Shown here piece by piece: positions 43,861 to 53,204 of a stretch of 64,000 nt of DNA. This DNA comes from Bradyrhizobium sp. SRS-191 (lineage in GTDB: Bacteria; Pseudomonadota; Alphaproteobacteria; Rhizobiales; Xanthobacteraceae): assembly GCF_024586915.1 (NCBI RefSeq), contig NZ_JANBVS010000024.1, positions 30,711 through 94,710 on the forward strand, in the 5' to 3' direction. Made by a program: the position numbers and the translations under genes. The stretch's first letter is position 1, and every line of letters starts with the position of its first letter. The notes beneath the pieces were generated by a model, which was given only the letters and a program-made list of their open reading frames with translations, did not search any database and was not told the origin of the DNA.

Positions 43861-46335
43861 TCAAGTCCCCCGCGGCTTGGCCCGCCGCGTCGGCATGGCG
43901 CTGGCGGGATCCTCGGGCCAGGGATGCCTCGGATAGCGGCCGCGCAGGTCGGTGCGGACAGCGGCATAGGAGCCGCGCCAGAAGCCGGGCAGATCGCGCG
44001 TCACCTGCACCGGCCGCTGCGCCGGCGAAAGCAGTTCCAGGACCAGCGGCACCGCGCCGCGGGCGATCGACGGATGGACGTTGAGCCCGAACAACTCCTG
44101 CAGCCGCACGGCGATGGTCGGCCCCTGCTCGGCCTCGTAATCGATCGCCAACATGGTCCCGGTCGGCGCCTCGAAATGCGTCGGCGCCTCCTTGTCGAGC
44201 CGCGCGCGCAGGTCCCAGGGCAGCAGCGCCATCACAGCGTCCGAGACGTCCCCCGGAGAGACATCCCTGAGGGAGGTCTTGTCAGAGAGCAGCGGCACCA
44301 GCCAGTCGTCGCGCCGCGCACTCAGGCCGGCATCTGAGAGGTCGGGCCAGCTGTCACCCTCCGCCTTGCGCAGGAAGGTCACCCGGTCGCGCCACTGCTT
44401 GGCGGCCTTCGACCATGGCAGCCGGTCGAGGCCGGCGGCGCAGATGCCCTCGCCAAAGATGCGCGCGGTCTCCTCCGACGGCGTCAGCGCCACCGGCGCA
44501 TCCGCCATCACGATCGCATGCAGCCTGCGCCTGCGCCTGGCGCGCAGCGCCATCGCGTTGAGATCGAAGCTGACCTCGTCCTTCGCTTCGATCTGCGCAG
44601 CGAAATGACGTTCGATGTCCTCGATCGCGAGCGGCGCGGCCAGAAGGATGCGGCCGCTGGCGGCCGTGCCCGTCAGCTCGCCCACCGCGATATAGGGCAC
44701 CCTAGCCAACGAGGAGGTCTGTTCGACAGCAGCGCCGCGGCCATTGGCCAGCACGAAGCTGCCATTGCCGCGGTTGCGGGCGACACGGTCAGGGAAGGCG
44801 AAGGCCAGCATCAGGCCAGTGGTCAGCTCTCCTGCCGCCCGCGATGAGCCCGACGTTCCGACCTGCTGCGCCCAGCGCCGCGCCATGTCACGCGCGCTTT
44901 GCGCCCGCTGCGAGCGGTCGCGGCGGAACTGATCGAGCCGGACCTCGAGGTCGACGCTATCGCCGCCGAGCCCGCGCTCGGTCAGGATCGCCGCGATATC
45001 GGCGGCCTGCGCGGCCGCTCCGTGATCGGCGGCATCGACGATCATGCGCGCCAGCCGCGGCGGCAGCGCCAGGGCCCGCAGCCGCCGGCCCTCGTCGGTC
45101 AAGCGGCCATCGGCATCGAGCGCGCCGAGCTCGTTGAGCAGGTCACGGGCCTCCTTCCACGCCGGCTGCGGCGGCGGATCGAGGAAGCTCAGCGTCGCGG
45201 GATCGCTGACGCCCCATTGCGCGAGGTCGAGCACCAGCGAGGACAGATCGGCGCTGAGGATTTCCGGCTGGGTGTAGGCCGCCAGCGAGGCCGTCTGCGG
45301 CTCGTCCCACAGCCGATAGCAAACACCGGGCTCGGTGCGGCCGGCACGGCCGCGACGCTGATCGACGGCGGCACGCGACGCCCGCACCGTCTCCAGCCGG
45401 GTCAGGCCGATGTCCGGCTCGTAGCGCGGCACGCGGGCGAGGCCGGAATCGACCACGATGCGGACGCCCTCGATGGTCAGCGAGGTCTCGGCGATCGAGG
45501 TCGCCAGCACCACCTTGCGGTGGCCCTTAGGCGCCGGCGAAATGGCGCGGTCCTGGACGGCGGCATCGAGCGCGCCGAACAGCGGCACGATCTCGATCGC
45601 GGCATCGTGGACGCGCTCGGCCAGCATGGTCTGGGTGCGGCGGATCTCGGCGGCGCCCGGCAGGAACGCCAGCACAGAGCCGGCATCGGCGCGCAGGGCG
45701 GTCGCGATCGTCTCGGCCATCTGCCGCTCGACCGGCGCATCCGGCTTGCGGCCGACATAGCGCGTCTCCACCGGAAAAGCGCGGCCCTCGCTCTCGACCA
45801 CCGGCGCATCGCCGAGCAGCCTGGCGACACGGGCGCCGTCGAGCGTCGCCGACATCACGAGGATGCGGAGGTCCTCGCGCAGGCCCTGCTGCGCATCGCG
45901 CGCCAGCGCGAGGCCGAGATCGGCGTCGAGCGAGCGCTCGTGAAATTCGTCGAACAGCACGGCCGCGACGCCGGTCAGTTCGGGATCATCGAGGATCTGC
46001 CGGGTGAAGATACCCTCGGTGACGACCTCGATGCGGGTTGCGCGCGACACCTTCGAGCCGAAGCGCACGCGATAGCCAACGGTCTCCCCGGCCCGCTCGC
46101 CGAGCGACTTCGCCATCCGCTCGGCGCTGGCGCGGGCCGCGATGCGGCGCGGCTCCAGCACGATGATCTTGTTGGTCCCGACCCATGGCGCATCGCGCAG
46201 CGCCAGCGGCACCCGCGTTGTCTTGCCGGCGCCGGGCGGCGCCACCAGCACCGCGGTGTTGCTGCGTTCGAGCGTGCCGGACAATGCGTCCAGCACGGCG
46301 TCGATGGGCAGCGGTGTGTCGAAGCGAAGGGGCAA
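43861..46335 (-). CDS. hrpB: ATP-dependent RNA helicase HrpB
   Basis: HrpB is a DExH-box helicase with unclear RNA role in bacteria. The 824 aa protein has Walker A APPGAGKTT (32-40), the DEFH box in VLFDEFHERSLDADLG, motif III-like VMSATLDG, and ATSIAETSLTIEGVRIVVDSG and QRRGRAGRTEPGVCYRLW in domain 2. A winged helix/ratchet and the HrpB-specific C-terminal region follow. Length and motif order match HrpB rather than HrpA. Confidence 0.95.
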   Translation of the reverse strand: MPLRFDTPLPIDAVLDALSGTLERSNTAVLVAPPGAGKTTRVPLALRDAPWVGTNKIIVLEPRRIAARASAERMAKSLGERAGETVGYRVRFGSKVSRATRIEVVTEGIFTRQILDDPELTGVAAVLFDEFHERSLDADLGLALARDAQQGLREDLRILVMSATLDGARVARLLGDAPVVESEGRAFPVETRYVGRKPDAPVERQMAETIATALRADAGSVLAFLPGAAEIRRTQTMLAERVHDAAIEIVPLFGALDAAVQDRAISPAPKGHRKVVLATSIAETSLTIEGVRIVVDSGLARVPRYEPDIGLTRLETVRASRAAVDQRRGRAGRTEPGVCYRLWDEPQTASLAAYTQPEILSADLSSLVLDLAQWGVSDPATLSFLDPPPQPAWKEARDLLNELGALDADGRLTDEGRRLRALALPPRLARMIVDAADHGAAAQAADIAAILTERGLGGDSVDLEVRLDQFRRDRSQRAQSARDMARRWAQQVGTSGSSRAAGELTTGLMLAFAFPDRVARNRGNGSFVLANGRGAAVEQTSSLARVPYIAVGELTGTAASGRILLAAPLAIEDIERHFAAQIEAKDEVSFDLNAMALRARRRRRLHAIVMADAPVALTPSEETARIFGEGICAAGLDRLPWSKAAKQWRDRVTFLRKAEGDSWPDLSDAGLSARRDDWLVPLLSDKTSLRDVSPGDVSDAVMALLPWDLRARLDKEAPTHFEAPTGTMLAIDYEAEQGPTIAVRLQELFGLNVHPSIARGAVPLVLELLSPAQRPVQVTRDLPGFWRGSYAAVRTDLRGRYPRHPWPEDPASAMPTRRAKPRGT

Positions 46336-46349
46336 TCAATCAACCAATC

Positions 46350-46441
46350 ATCACCCGCCGAAGCGGGTGATCCCGTCAGTGCAGACCGCCTGGCTCATGG
46401 CGATCAGTCGTCCTGCATACCCCGCTTGCGCGGGATATGAC
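46350..46441. repeat. Family C paired hairpin between ugd and hrpB
   Basis: ATCACCCGC-CGAA-GCGGGTGAT (46350-46371) is a perfect 9-bp stem with a tetraloop. A second half with ACCCCGCTTGCGCGGGATATG lies at 46420-46438. The two halves resemble another palindromic element family with its own spacer. It could terminate ugd transcripts, which end just above it on the minus strand, and it lies ahead of the hrpB start. Confidence 0.7.
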
Positions 46442-46450
46442 AACGCCATG

Positions 46451-47770
46451 TCATTCGGCCTTCACCGACGGCCGGCCGACGCTCTCGTAGACGAAGCCGT
46501 GGGCGGCCATCTCGTCGGGGCGGTAGACGTTGCGCAGGTCGACGACGACGGGACTGGCCATCACCTGCTTGAGGCGGTCGAGATCCATGGCGCGGTACTG
46601 CACCCATTCGGTCACCAGCACGATCGCGTCGGCGCCCGTCGCGCAATCATAGGGATCGTCGTAATAGGCGATCTCCGGCAGCTCCTTCTTGGCCTGCTCG
46701 ATGCCGACGGGATCATGCGCGCGCACCTTGGCCCCCATGTCGAGCAGCCCGGTCACCAGCGGGATCGACGGCGCCTCGCGCATGTCGTCGGTCTCCGGCT
46801 TGAAGGTGAGGCCGAGCACGGCGACCGTCTTGCCGCGCAGATTGCCGCCGACGGCGTGCGCGACCTTGCGCGCCATCGCGCGCTTGCGATTGTCGTTGAC
46901 CGCCAGCACGGATTCCACGATGCGCAGCTGCGTGTCGTAGTCCTGCGCGATCTTGATCAGCGCGCGGGTGTCCTTCGGAAAGCACGAGCCGCCGAAGCCC
47001 GGACCGGCATGCAGGAACTTCGCGCCGATGCGGTTGTCGAGGCCGATGCCGCGCGCCACTTCCTGCACGTCGGCGCCGACCTTCTCGGCGAGGTCGGCGA
47101 CCTCGTTGATGAAGGTGATCTTGGTGGCGAGGAATGCATTCGCCGCGTATTTGATCAGCTCTGCCGTGCGCCGCGCCGTGTACATGACCGGCGCCTGGTT
47201 CAGCGACAGCGGCCGATAGATGTCGCCGAGCACCTTGCGGCCGCGCTCGTCGTCGGTGCCGACGACGATCCTATCAGGCCATTTGAAGTCGCGGATCGCC
47301 GCACCTTCGCGCAGGAATTCCGGATTGGAGGCGACCACCACATCGGCCGCAGGATTGGTCTCGCGGATGATGCGCTCGACCTCGTCGCCGGTGCCGACCG
47401 GCACGGTCGACTTGGTGACGACGACGGTGAACCCGGTGAGCGAGGCCGCAATCTCACGCGCGGCGGCATAGACGTAGGTGAGGTCGGCATGACCGTCACC
47501 GCGCCGCGACGGCGTGCCGACGGCGATGAAGACGGCGTCGGCGTCGGCCACGGGCTGCTTGAGATCGGTCGTGAAGTCGAGCCGCCTGGCCTTCACGTTG
47601 GTGGCGACCAGCGCATCCAGGCCGGGTTCGAAGATCGGAATTTCCCCGCGATGCAGCGCGGCGATCTTGCTCTCGTCCTTGTCCACGCAGGTCACCTGGT
47701 GACCGAAATCGGCGAAGCAGGCACCGGACACCAGACCCACATAGCCCGTGCCGATCATCGCAATTCGCAT
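46451..47770 (-). CDS. ugd: UDP-glucose 6-dehydrogenase
   Basis: Ugd oxidises UDP-glucose to UDP-glucuronate with two NAD+, feeding polysaccharide synthesis. The 439 aa protein has the NAD-binding GTGYVGLVSGACFADFG (7-23) and the catalytic cysteine in GFGGSCFPKDT (C263). The central NEVADLAEKVGADVQEVARG and the C-terminal nucleotide-sugar domain are also present. The mannose/glucose dehydrogenase alternatives are less likely because of the overall fit. It diverges from the acyltransferase gene 47922. Confidence 0.95.
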   Translation of the reverse strand: MRIAMIGTGYVGLVSGACFADFGHQVTCVDKDESKIAALHRGEIPIFEPGLDALVATNVKARRLDFTTDLKQPVADADAVFIAVGTPSRRGDGHADLTYVYAAAREIAASLTGFTVVVTKSTVPVGTGDEVERIIRETNPAADVVVASNPEFLREGAAIRDFKWPDRIVVGTDDERGRKVLGDIYRPLSLNQAPVMYTARRTAELIKYAANAFLATKITFINEVADLAEKVGADVQEVARGIGLDNRIGAKFLHAGPGFGGSCFPKDTRALIKIAQDYDTQLRIVESVLAVNDNRKRAMARKVAHAVGGNLRGKTVAVLGLTFKPETDDMREAPSIPLVTGLLDMGAKVRAHDPVGIEQAKKELPEIAYYDDPYDCATGADAIVLVTEWVQYRAMDLDRLKQVMASPVVVDLRNVYRPDEMAAHGFVYESVGRPSVKAE

Positions 47771-47921
47771 CGAAACCCATCCTTCAAGGTTAATACTTTC
47801 GCGTCTTAAACCATTTGCGGTTCAAGGGGAATTTAGAAAACGGCATGACGTTTGGATGACAAAGAGGAGTTTTAACGGCTCTGCTCCACAATGCGGCAGC
47901 TCCGCGCCAGAGAGGGACAGC

Positions 47922-48974
47922 ATGACCGCGAATGGTACGCCGAAATCGGCCGGAACAGAGGCACGGATCGACTGGGTCGACTACGCCAAGGGTATCTGCA
48001 TCATCATGGTGGTGATGATGCACTCGGTGCTGGGCGTCGAGCTCGCCGCCGGCGAGACCGGCTTCATGCATGCCGTCGTCGCCTTCGCCAAGCCGTTCCG
48101 GATGCCCGACTTCTTCCTGATCTCCGGCCTGTTCCTGCCGCTGGTGATCGACCGCGACTGGCGCACCTACATCGATCGCAAGGTGGTGCACTTCGCCTAT
48201 TTCTACATCCTCTGGGTGACGATCCAGTTCGGCTTCAAGGCGCCCGGCTTCGCCGCCGCCTCCGGCTGGCAGCACGCCGGCTATCTGTACCTGGAGTCCT
48301 TCATCGAGCCGTTCGGCACGCTGTGGTTCATCTACCTGCTGCCGATCTTCTTCGTCGTCATCAAGCTGACACGGAAGGCCCCGGCGCCGGTGATCTGGGG
48401 CATCGCGGCCGGCCTCGAAATGGCGCATATCGTCACCGGCTGGACCGTGATCGACGAGTTCTGCGCCCGCTTCGTCTACATCTACTCCGGCTATCTGTTC
48501 GCGACCTATATCTTCGCCTTGTCGGAACGTGCGCGGGCACAACCCATGCTCGCGATCGTCGGCCTGCTCGCCTGGGCGGTGGTCAACCAGGGGCTCGTCA
48601 ATCTCGGCGTCAGCGAATGGCCGGTGATCTCGCTCTCGCTGGGCTATGCCGGCGCGGTCGCCATCATCATCGCCGGCACGCTCTTGGCCCGCGCGCAGCT
48701 CCTCAATGTGCTCAGGTTCTGCGGCGAGCATTCGATCGTGATCTATCTTGCCTTCTTCCTGCCGATGGCCGCGACGCGCACCGTGCTGCTGAAGACGGGG
48801 ATCATCACCGACATCGGCATGATCTCGCTGCTGGTCACCATCGCCGGCGTGCTCGGCGCGCTGGCGATCTGGCGCCTTGCGCTGCGCGTCGGCGCGCGCT
48901 TCCTGTTCGAGCGCCCGATCGCGTTCTGGATCGCGCCGCCGAAGCCGCGTGTCGCGATCCAGCCGGCAGAGTAA
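47922..48974 (+). CDS. Membrane acyltransferase (acyltransferase 3 family)
   Basis: This 350 aa protein has about ten hydrophobic segments. It starts MTANGTPKSAGTEARIDWVD and continues YAKGICIIMVVMMHSVLGVE, the acyltransferase-3 N-terminal pattern with an early histidine in a membrane helix. RDWRTYIDRKVVHFAY and GTLWFIYLLPIFFVVIKLTR also fit. Such enzymes O-acylate surface polysaccharides or lipids. Its substrate is unknown. The location next to ugd and near the phosphohexomutase favours a sugar-polymer target. ATG 47922 is taken, preceded by GAGAGGGACAG. Confidence 0.85.
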   Translation: MTANGTPKSAGTEARIDWVDYAKGICIIMVVMMHSVLGVELAAGETGFMHAVVAFAKPFRMPDFFLISGLFLPLVIDRDWRTYIDRKVVHFAYFYILWVTIQFGFKAPGFAAASGWQHAGYLYLESFIEPFGTLWFIYLLPIFFVVIKLTRKAPAPVIWGIAAGLEMAHIVTGWTVIDEFCARFVYIYSGYLFATYIFALSERARAQPMLAIVGLLAWAVVNQGLVNLGVSEWPVISLSLGYAGAVAIIIAGTLLARAQLLNVLRFCGEHSIVIYLAFFLPMAATRTVLLKTGIITDIGMISLLVTIAGVLGALAIWRLALRVGARFLFERPIAFWIAPPKPRVAIQPAE

Positions 48975-48987
48975 CCCCATCCTCGGT

Positions 48988-49141
48988 GTCGTCCCGGGCG
49001 AAGACCCGGGACCCATAACCACCGTCCTCTGTTTGTGGCACGCTGTGGCTCCAGCCTGCCGCCTCACCACCGCTGCGGAGTATGGGTCCCGGGTCGGCGC
49101 CCCGCCGGCGCTTCGCGGCGTCGGGGCTTGCCCGGGACGAC
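48988..49141. repeat. Family B paired-hairpin repeat, copy 3 (enlarged right arm)
   Basis: The left arm GTCGTCCCGGGCGAAGACCC runs to CATAACCACC. The spacer holds TTTGTGGCACGCTG. The right arm begins TATGGGTCCCGGG and, after a long inserted palindrome (CGCCCCGCCGGCGCTTCGCG and on), closes with CCCGGGACGAC. It fills the acyltransferase-polA gap and again extends the polA frame falsely upstream. Confidence 0.88.
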
Positions 49142-49256
49142 GGCGGAGTTTGAGGCGCCGATCCAGCGTTACAGCGGCACCGAATTGCGTGGGGAACGCG
49201 CCGGATTCTGCCGTTCCGAGGGTGTCAATCCCGGCCAAATTCCCTACATTGCGGCC

Positions 49257-52200
49257 ATGCCCAAAGCTCCCCATAAAGCCGCCGTCACGTCCGCCACCCC
49301 CGCGCCTGCCGCCACGAGCGCAGCGAAGACTGCCGCCAAGGGCGACCATGTATTCCTGGTCGACGGCTCGTCCTACATCTTCCGCGCCTATCACGCGCTG
49401 CCGCCGCTCAACCGCAAGTCCGACGGCCTGAACGTCAATGCCGTGCTCGGCTTCTGCAACATGCTGTGGAAGCTGTTGCGCGACATGCCGGAGACCGACC
49501 GGCCGACGCATCTGGCGATCGTGTTCGACAAGTCCGAGGTCACGTTCCGCAACAAGATCTACTCCGAGTACAAGGCGCACCGGCCGCCGGCGCCCGATGA
49601 CCTGATCCCGCAATTCGCGCTGATCCGCGAGGCCGTGCGCGCGTTCGACCTGCCCTGCCTGGAGCAGGGCGGCTTCGAGGCCGACGACCTGATCGCGACC
49701 TATGCCAGGCTCGCCTGCGAGCGCGGCGCCACCACCACCATCGTGTCCTCCGACAAGGACCTGATGCAGCTCGTCAACGACTGCGTCACGATGTACGACA
49801 CCATGAAGGACCGTCGCATCGGCATTGCCGAGGTGATCGAAAAGTTCGGCGTGCCGCCTGAGAAGGTCGTCGAGGTCCAGGCGCTGGCCGGCGATTCCAC
49901 CGATAACGTGCCGGGCGTGCCCGGCATCGGCATCAAGACCGCGGCGCAGCTGATCAACGACTACGGCGATCTCGAAAGCCTGCTGACGCGCGCGCCCGAG
50001 ATCAAGCAGCCCAAGCGGCGCGAGGCGCTGATCGAGAACGCCGAGAAGGCGCGGATCTCGCGCCAGCTGGTGCTGCTCGACGACAAGGTGGCGCTCGAGG
50101 TGCCGCTCGACGAGCTCGCGGTGCACGAGCCCGATCCGCGCAAGCTGATCGCCTTCCTCAAGGCGATGGAGTTCTCCACGCTGACGCGGCGCGTCGCCGA
50201 GTATTCGCAGATCGATCCGGCCGACGTGACGGCGGATGCGCAGTTGAAGAGCGGGGCAGGCTCGGCCACGGCTGCCGCTGAGCCGTCCCCGGCAAACGGC
50301 GGAGCAAGCGCACCGAGCAAGCCGGCGGCTGCGCCGAGAACCGGCGATGTGCGGACTGACAAGTCGGCGATGAGCAAGGGCACGCCCGCGGCACTCGCGC
50401 AGACCCGGGCCGAGGCTGCCAAGAGCGCGCGCATCGATCGCGACAAGTATCAGACCGTGCGCACGCTGCCCGAGCTGAACGCCTGGCTGGCGCGCGTGCA
50501 CGATTTCGGCCGGGTCACGATCGACGTCAAGGCCAGCTCGATCGATCCGATGCAGGCCAGCCTGTGCGGTCTTTCGCTGGCGCTGGCGCCGAACGAAGCT
50601 TGCTACATCCCGCTGGCGCATCGCCAGGCCGGCGACGGCGGCGGCCTGTTCGATGCCGGGCTCGCGCCCGACCAGATCAAGGCGAGCGAGGCGCTCGCCG
50701 CGCTGAAGCCGGTCCTCGAATCCGCCGGGCTCTCGAAGATCGGCTACAACATCAAGTTCATCGCCGTGCTGCTGGCGCAGCACGGCATCACGCTTGCGAA
50801 TGTCGACGACGTCCTGCTGATGAGCTACGCGCTCGATGCCGGGCGCGGCTCGCACAAGCTCGACTCGCTGGCCGAGCATGTGCTCGGCCACGCTGTCCTC
50901 AGCGAAAGCGAGCTGATCGGCAGCGGCAAGAACAAGCTGACGTTCGAGCAGGTGGCGATCGACCGCGCCACGTCGCACGCGGCGGAAGCCGCCGACGTCA
51001 TCCACCGGGTGTGGCGCGTGTTGAAGCCACGCCTCGTCGCCGAGCGCATGACGGCCGTGTACGAGACGCTGGAGCGGCCGCTGGTCTCGGTGCTCGCCCG
51101 CATGGAGCGGCGTGGCATCTCGATCGACCGCCAGGTGCTGTCGCGGCTGTCCGGCGACTTCGCCCAGACGGCGGCGCGCGTCGAGGCCGAGTTGCAGGAG
51201 CTGGCCGGCGAGCCGATCAATGTCGGCAGCCCGAAGCAGATCGGCGATATCCTGTTCGGCAAGATGGGGCTGTCGGGCGGCACCAAGACCAAGACCGGCG
51301 CGTGGTCGACCTCGGCCTCGATCCTCGACGACCTCGCCGAGCAGGGCAATGATTTCGCGCGCAAGATCCTGGAATGGCGCCAGGTCTCCAAGCTCAAATC
51401 GACCTACACCGATGCGCTGCCGACCTACGTCAACCCGCAGACGCACCGCGTGCACACCACCTACGCGCTGGCCGCGACCACGACGGGCCGGCTGTCCTCG
51501 AACGAACCGAACCTGCAGAACATCCCGGTGCGCACCGAGGACGGCCGCAAGATCCGCCGCGCCTTCATCGCATCGCCCGGCCACAAGCTGGTGTCGGCGG
51601 ACTACTCGCAGATCGAGCTGCGGCTGCTCGCGGAGATCGCCGACATCCCGGTGCTGAAGCAGGCGTTCAAGGACGGGCTCGACATTCACGCGATGACCGC
51701 GTCCGAGATGTTCGGCGTGCCGATCAAGGACATGCCGAGCGAGGTCCGCCGCCGGGCCAAGGCGATCAATTTCGGCATCATCTACGGCATCTCCGCCTTC
51801 GGCCTCGCCAACCAGCTCGGCATCGCCCGCGAGGAGGCCTCGGCCTACATCAAGCGCTATTTCGAGCGCTTCCCGGGCATCCGCGACTACATGGATGCGA
51901 CGAAGGAGTTCTGCCGCAAGAACGGCTATGTCGTCACGCTGTTCGGCCGCAAGTGCCATTACCCGGAGATCAAGGCCTCCAACGCCTCGGTGCGCGCCTT
52001 CAACGAGCGCGCAGCGATCAACGCGCGGCTGCAGGGCACGGCGGCGGACATCATCCGCCGCGCGATGACCCGGGTCGAGGAGGCGCTGGCTGCGAAGAAG
52101 CTCTCGGCTCAGATGCTGCTGCAGGTGCATGACGAACTGATCTTCGAGGTGCCCGAGGACGAGGTCGCGGCGACCTTGCCGGTCGTGCAGCACGTCATGC

Positions 52201-52286
52201 AGGACGCCCCCTTCCCCGCCGTGCTGCTGTCCGTCCCGCTGCACGTCGACGCCCGCGCGGCGGATAATTGGGACGAGGCGCATTGA
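49257..52286 (+). CDS. polA: DNA polymerase I, 3'-5' exonuclease site degenerate
   Basis: Pol I fills gaps and removes RNA primers. The 1009 aa protein starts at ATG 49257. The 5'-3' exonuclease domain is intact (FLVDGSSYIFRAYHALPP, GFEADDLIATYARLA, GDSTDNVPGVPGIG). An Ala/Pro/Lys linker (about 330-395) follows. The Klenow-type 3'-5' exonuclease part has D423 in TIDVKAS but a lysine (K425) for the second carboxylate. Other substitutions are I502 in NIKFI, and H574 and A578 in HAAEA, so proofreading is probably lost. The polymerase motifs are intact: DYSQIELRLL, RRAKAINFGIIYG and QVHDELIFEV. Confidence 0.96.
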   Translation: MPKAPHKAAVTSATPAPAATSAAKTAAKGDHVFLVDGSSYIFRAYHALPPLNRKSDGLNVNAVLGFCNMLWKLLRDMPETDRPTHLAIVFDKSEVTFRNKIYSEYKAHRPPAPDDLIPQFALIREAVRAFDLPCLEQGGFEADDLIATYARLACERGATTTIVSSDKDLMQLVNDCVTMYDTMKDRRIGIAEVIEKFGVPPEKVVEVQALAGDSTDNVPGVPGIGIKTAAQLINDYGDLESLLTRAPEIKQPKRREALIENAEKARISRQLVLLDDKVALEVPLDELAVHEPDPRKLIAFLKAMEFSTLTRRVAEYSQIDPADVTADAQLKSGAGSATAAAEPSPANGGASAPSKPAAAPRTGDVRTDKSAMSKGTPAALAQTRAEAAKSARIDRDKYQTVRTLPELNAWLARVHDFGRVTIDVKASSIDPMQASLCGLSLALAPNEACYIPLAHRQAGDGGGLFDAGLAPDQIKASEALAALKPVLESAGLSKIGYNIKFIAVLLAQHGITLANVDDVLLMSYALDAGRGSHKLDSLAEHVLGHAVLSESELIGSGKNKLTFEQVAIDRATSHAAEAADVIHRVWRVLKPRLVAERMTAVYETLERPLVSVLARMERRGISIDRQVLSRLSGDFAQTAARVEAELQELAGEPINVGSPKQIGDILFGKMGLSGGTKTKTGAWSTSASILDDLAEQGNDFARKILEWRQVSKLKSTYTDALPTYVNPQTHRVHTTYALAATTTGRLSSNEPNLQNIPVRTEDGRKIRRAFIASPGHKLVSADYSQIELRLLAEIADIPVLKQAFKDGLDIHAMTASEMFGVPIKDMPSEVRRRAKAINFGIIYGISAFGLANQLGIAREEASAYIKRYFERFPGIRDYMDATKEFCRKNGYVVTLFGRKCHYPEIKASNASVRAFNERAAINARLQGTAADIIRRAMTRVEEALAAKKLSAQMLLQVHDELIFEVPEDEVAATLPVVQHVMQDAPFPAVLLSVPLHVDARAADNWDEAH

Positions 52287-52355
52287 GCGGATTGCGCTGC
52301 CCTCTCGTCCGTCATTGGCCGTAGGTGGAAGGCCGCCATATCGACAACCACCCCT

Positions 52356-52477
52356 GTCGTCCCGGCCTTGAGCCGGGACGCATACCCCCAGCAAGCGGTT
52401 CGAGGCACACTGGTCATTGGCCTTTTGCCCAATACAACCGCCGCGGAGTATGGGTCCCGGCTCAAGGCCGGGACGAC
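52356..52477. repeat. Family B paired-hairpin repeat, copy 4
   Basis: The left arm GTCGTCCCGGCCTTGAGCCG leads to GACGCATACCCCC, and the spacer holds GAGGCACACTGG. The right arm GGAGTATGGGTCCCGGCTCA leads to AGGCCGGGACGAC. Confidence 0.88.
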
Positions 52478-52952
52478 GGCGGAGGACGAGGATGCATTCA
52501 CGATTCAAACAGCTGAGGACATGAGGAGCACGGCTTCGCCTTCTCGCGGCACTTCTTGCCCGAGGCTTGCGATCAGTCCGCCCCTTGCAAGAGCGCAAAG
52601 GGCGCAGGGAAGGCCGGACCTCGACTGAGGCCCGTGGCCCGCCTGCTCAAAAAATGCAGGCGGCAGATACCACAGGTTCAGCCGGACAGACCCGGCCCTC
52701 CCTGCGCGATGGGTTTAACGTCTGCTCCGCGCTCTCCCCGGGGACCGGCTTGTTTGCCCCCGTCACCCGATGACACGTCATGTCCTCGAGGCTTGGCGCC
52801 AGCTTCGGGGCGCCAGGACCACACGGCTTGAACGTCCGCGAGCTGTCCATCGTCCAGCGCATCAGCACCCGACAGACCCGCGGCCACCGCTCCCCGCCTC
52901 AACGTATCGTGACGACGCGTACGCCCCTCTGCATGAGGACGGGATGCGCGGA

Positions 52953-52976
52953 GTAGAGCATGATTTCGGAAAAATA
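52953..52976. repeat. Partial family E repeat end
   Basis: TAGAGCATGATTTCGGAAAA matches the left terminus and hairpin side of the family E repeat at 25382. The complementary right end is missing, so it is a truncated copy. Confidence 0.5.
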
Positions 52977-53204
52977 GCAAGTCGATTCTTACGCGGCGGC
53001 CTGCCGCCCGATGCGGACAACGGCCGCCCCATCGAGGTCGCGCGGCCTGCGGCGGCTTTACCCATCGTTAGGCACGATGAGATCACGCCTGGTCATCCGG
53101 ACCGCCGGTAACACGGCGTGCAGCGGGCCCTGGCAGACTTGGCCGGGCACCGGTGCGAGCGATCGCATGGCGGCGCTGATCATCCTCTTTCTCCGACCGT
53201 GCCG

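Larger units (their letters stand above)
52287..53204. other. Gene-poor 918-base region with repeat remnants
   Basis: It contains family B copy 4 (52356-52477), then about 470 bases of GC-rich DNA with several small palindromes and no ORF of coding character. A partial family E end lies at 52953. The content resembles a graveyard of repeat fragments rather than a gene. Confidence 0.5.

Noticed and set aside
47790..52598. 1602-codon open frame antisense to the acyltransferase and polA
   Set aside because: High-GC antisense shadow, rich in Arg/His/Asp, with no family similarity.
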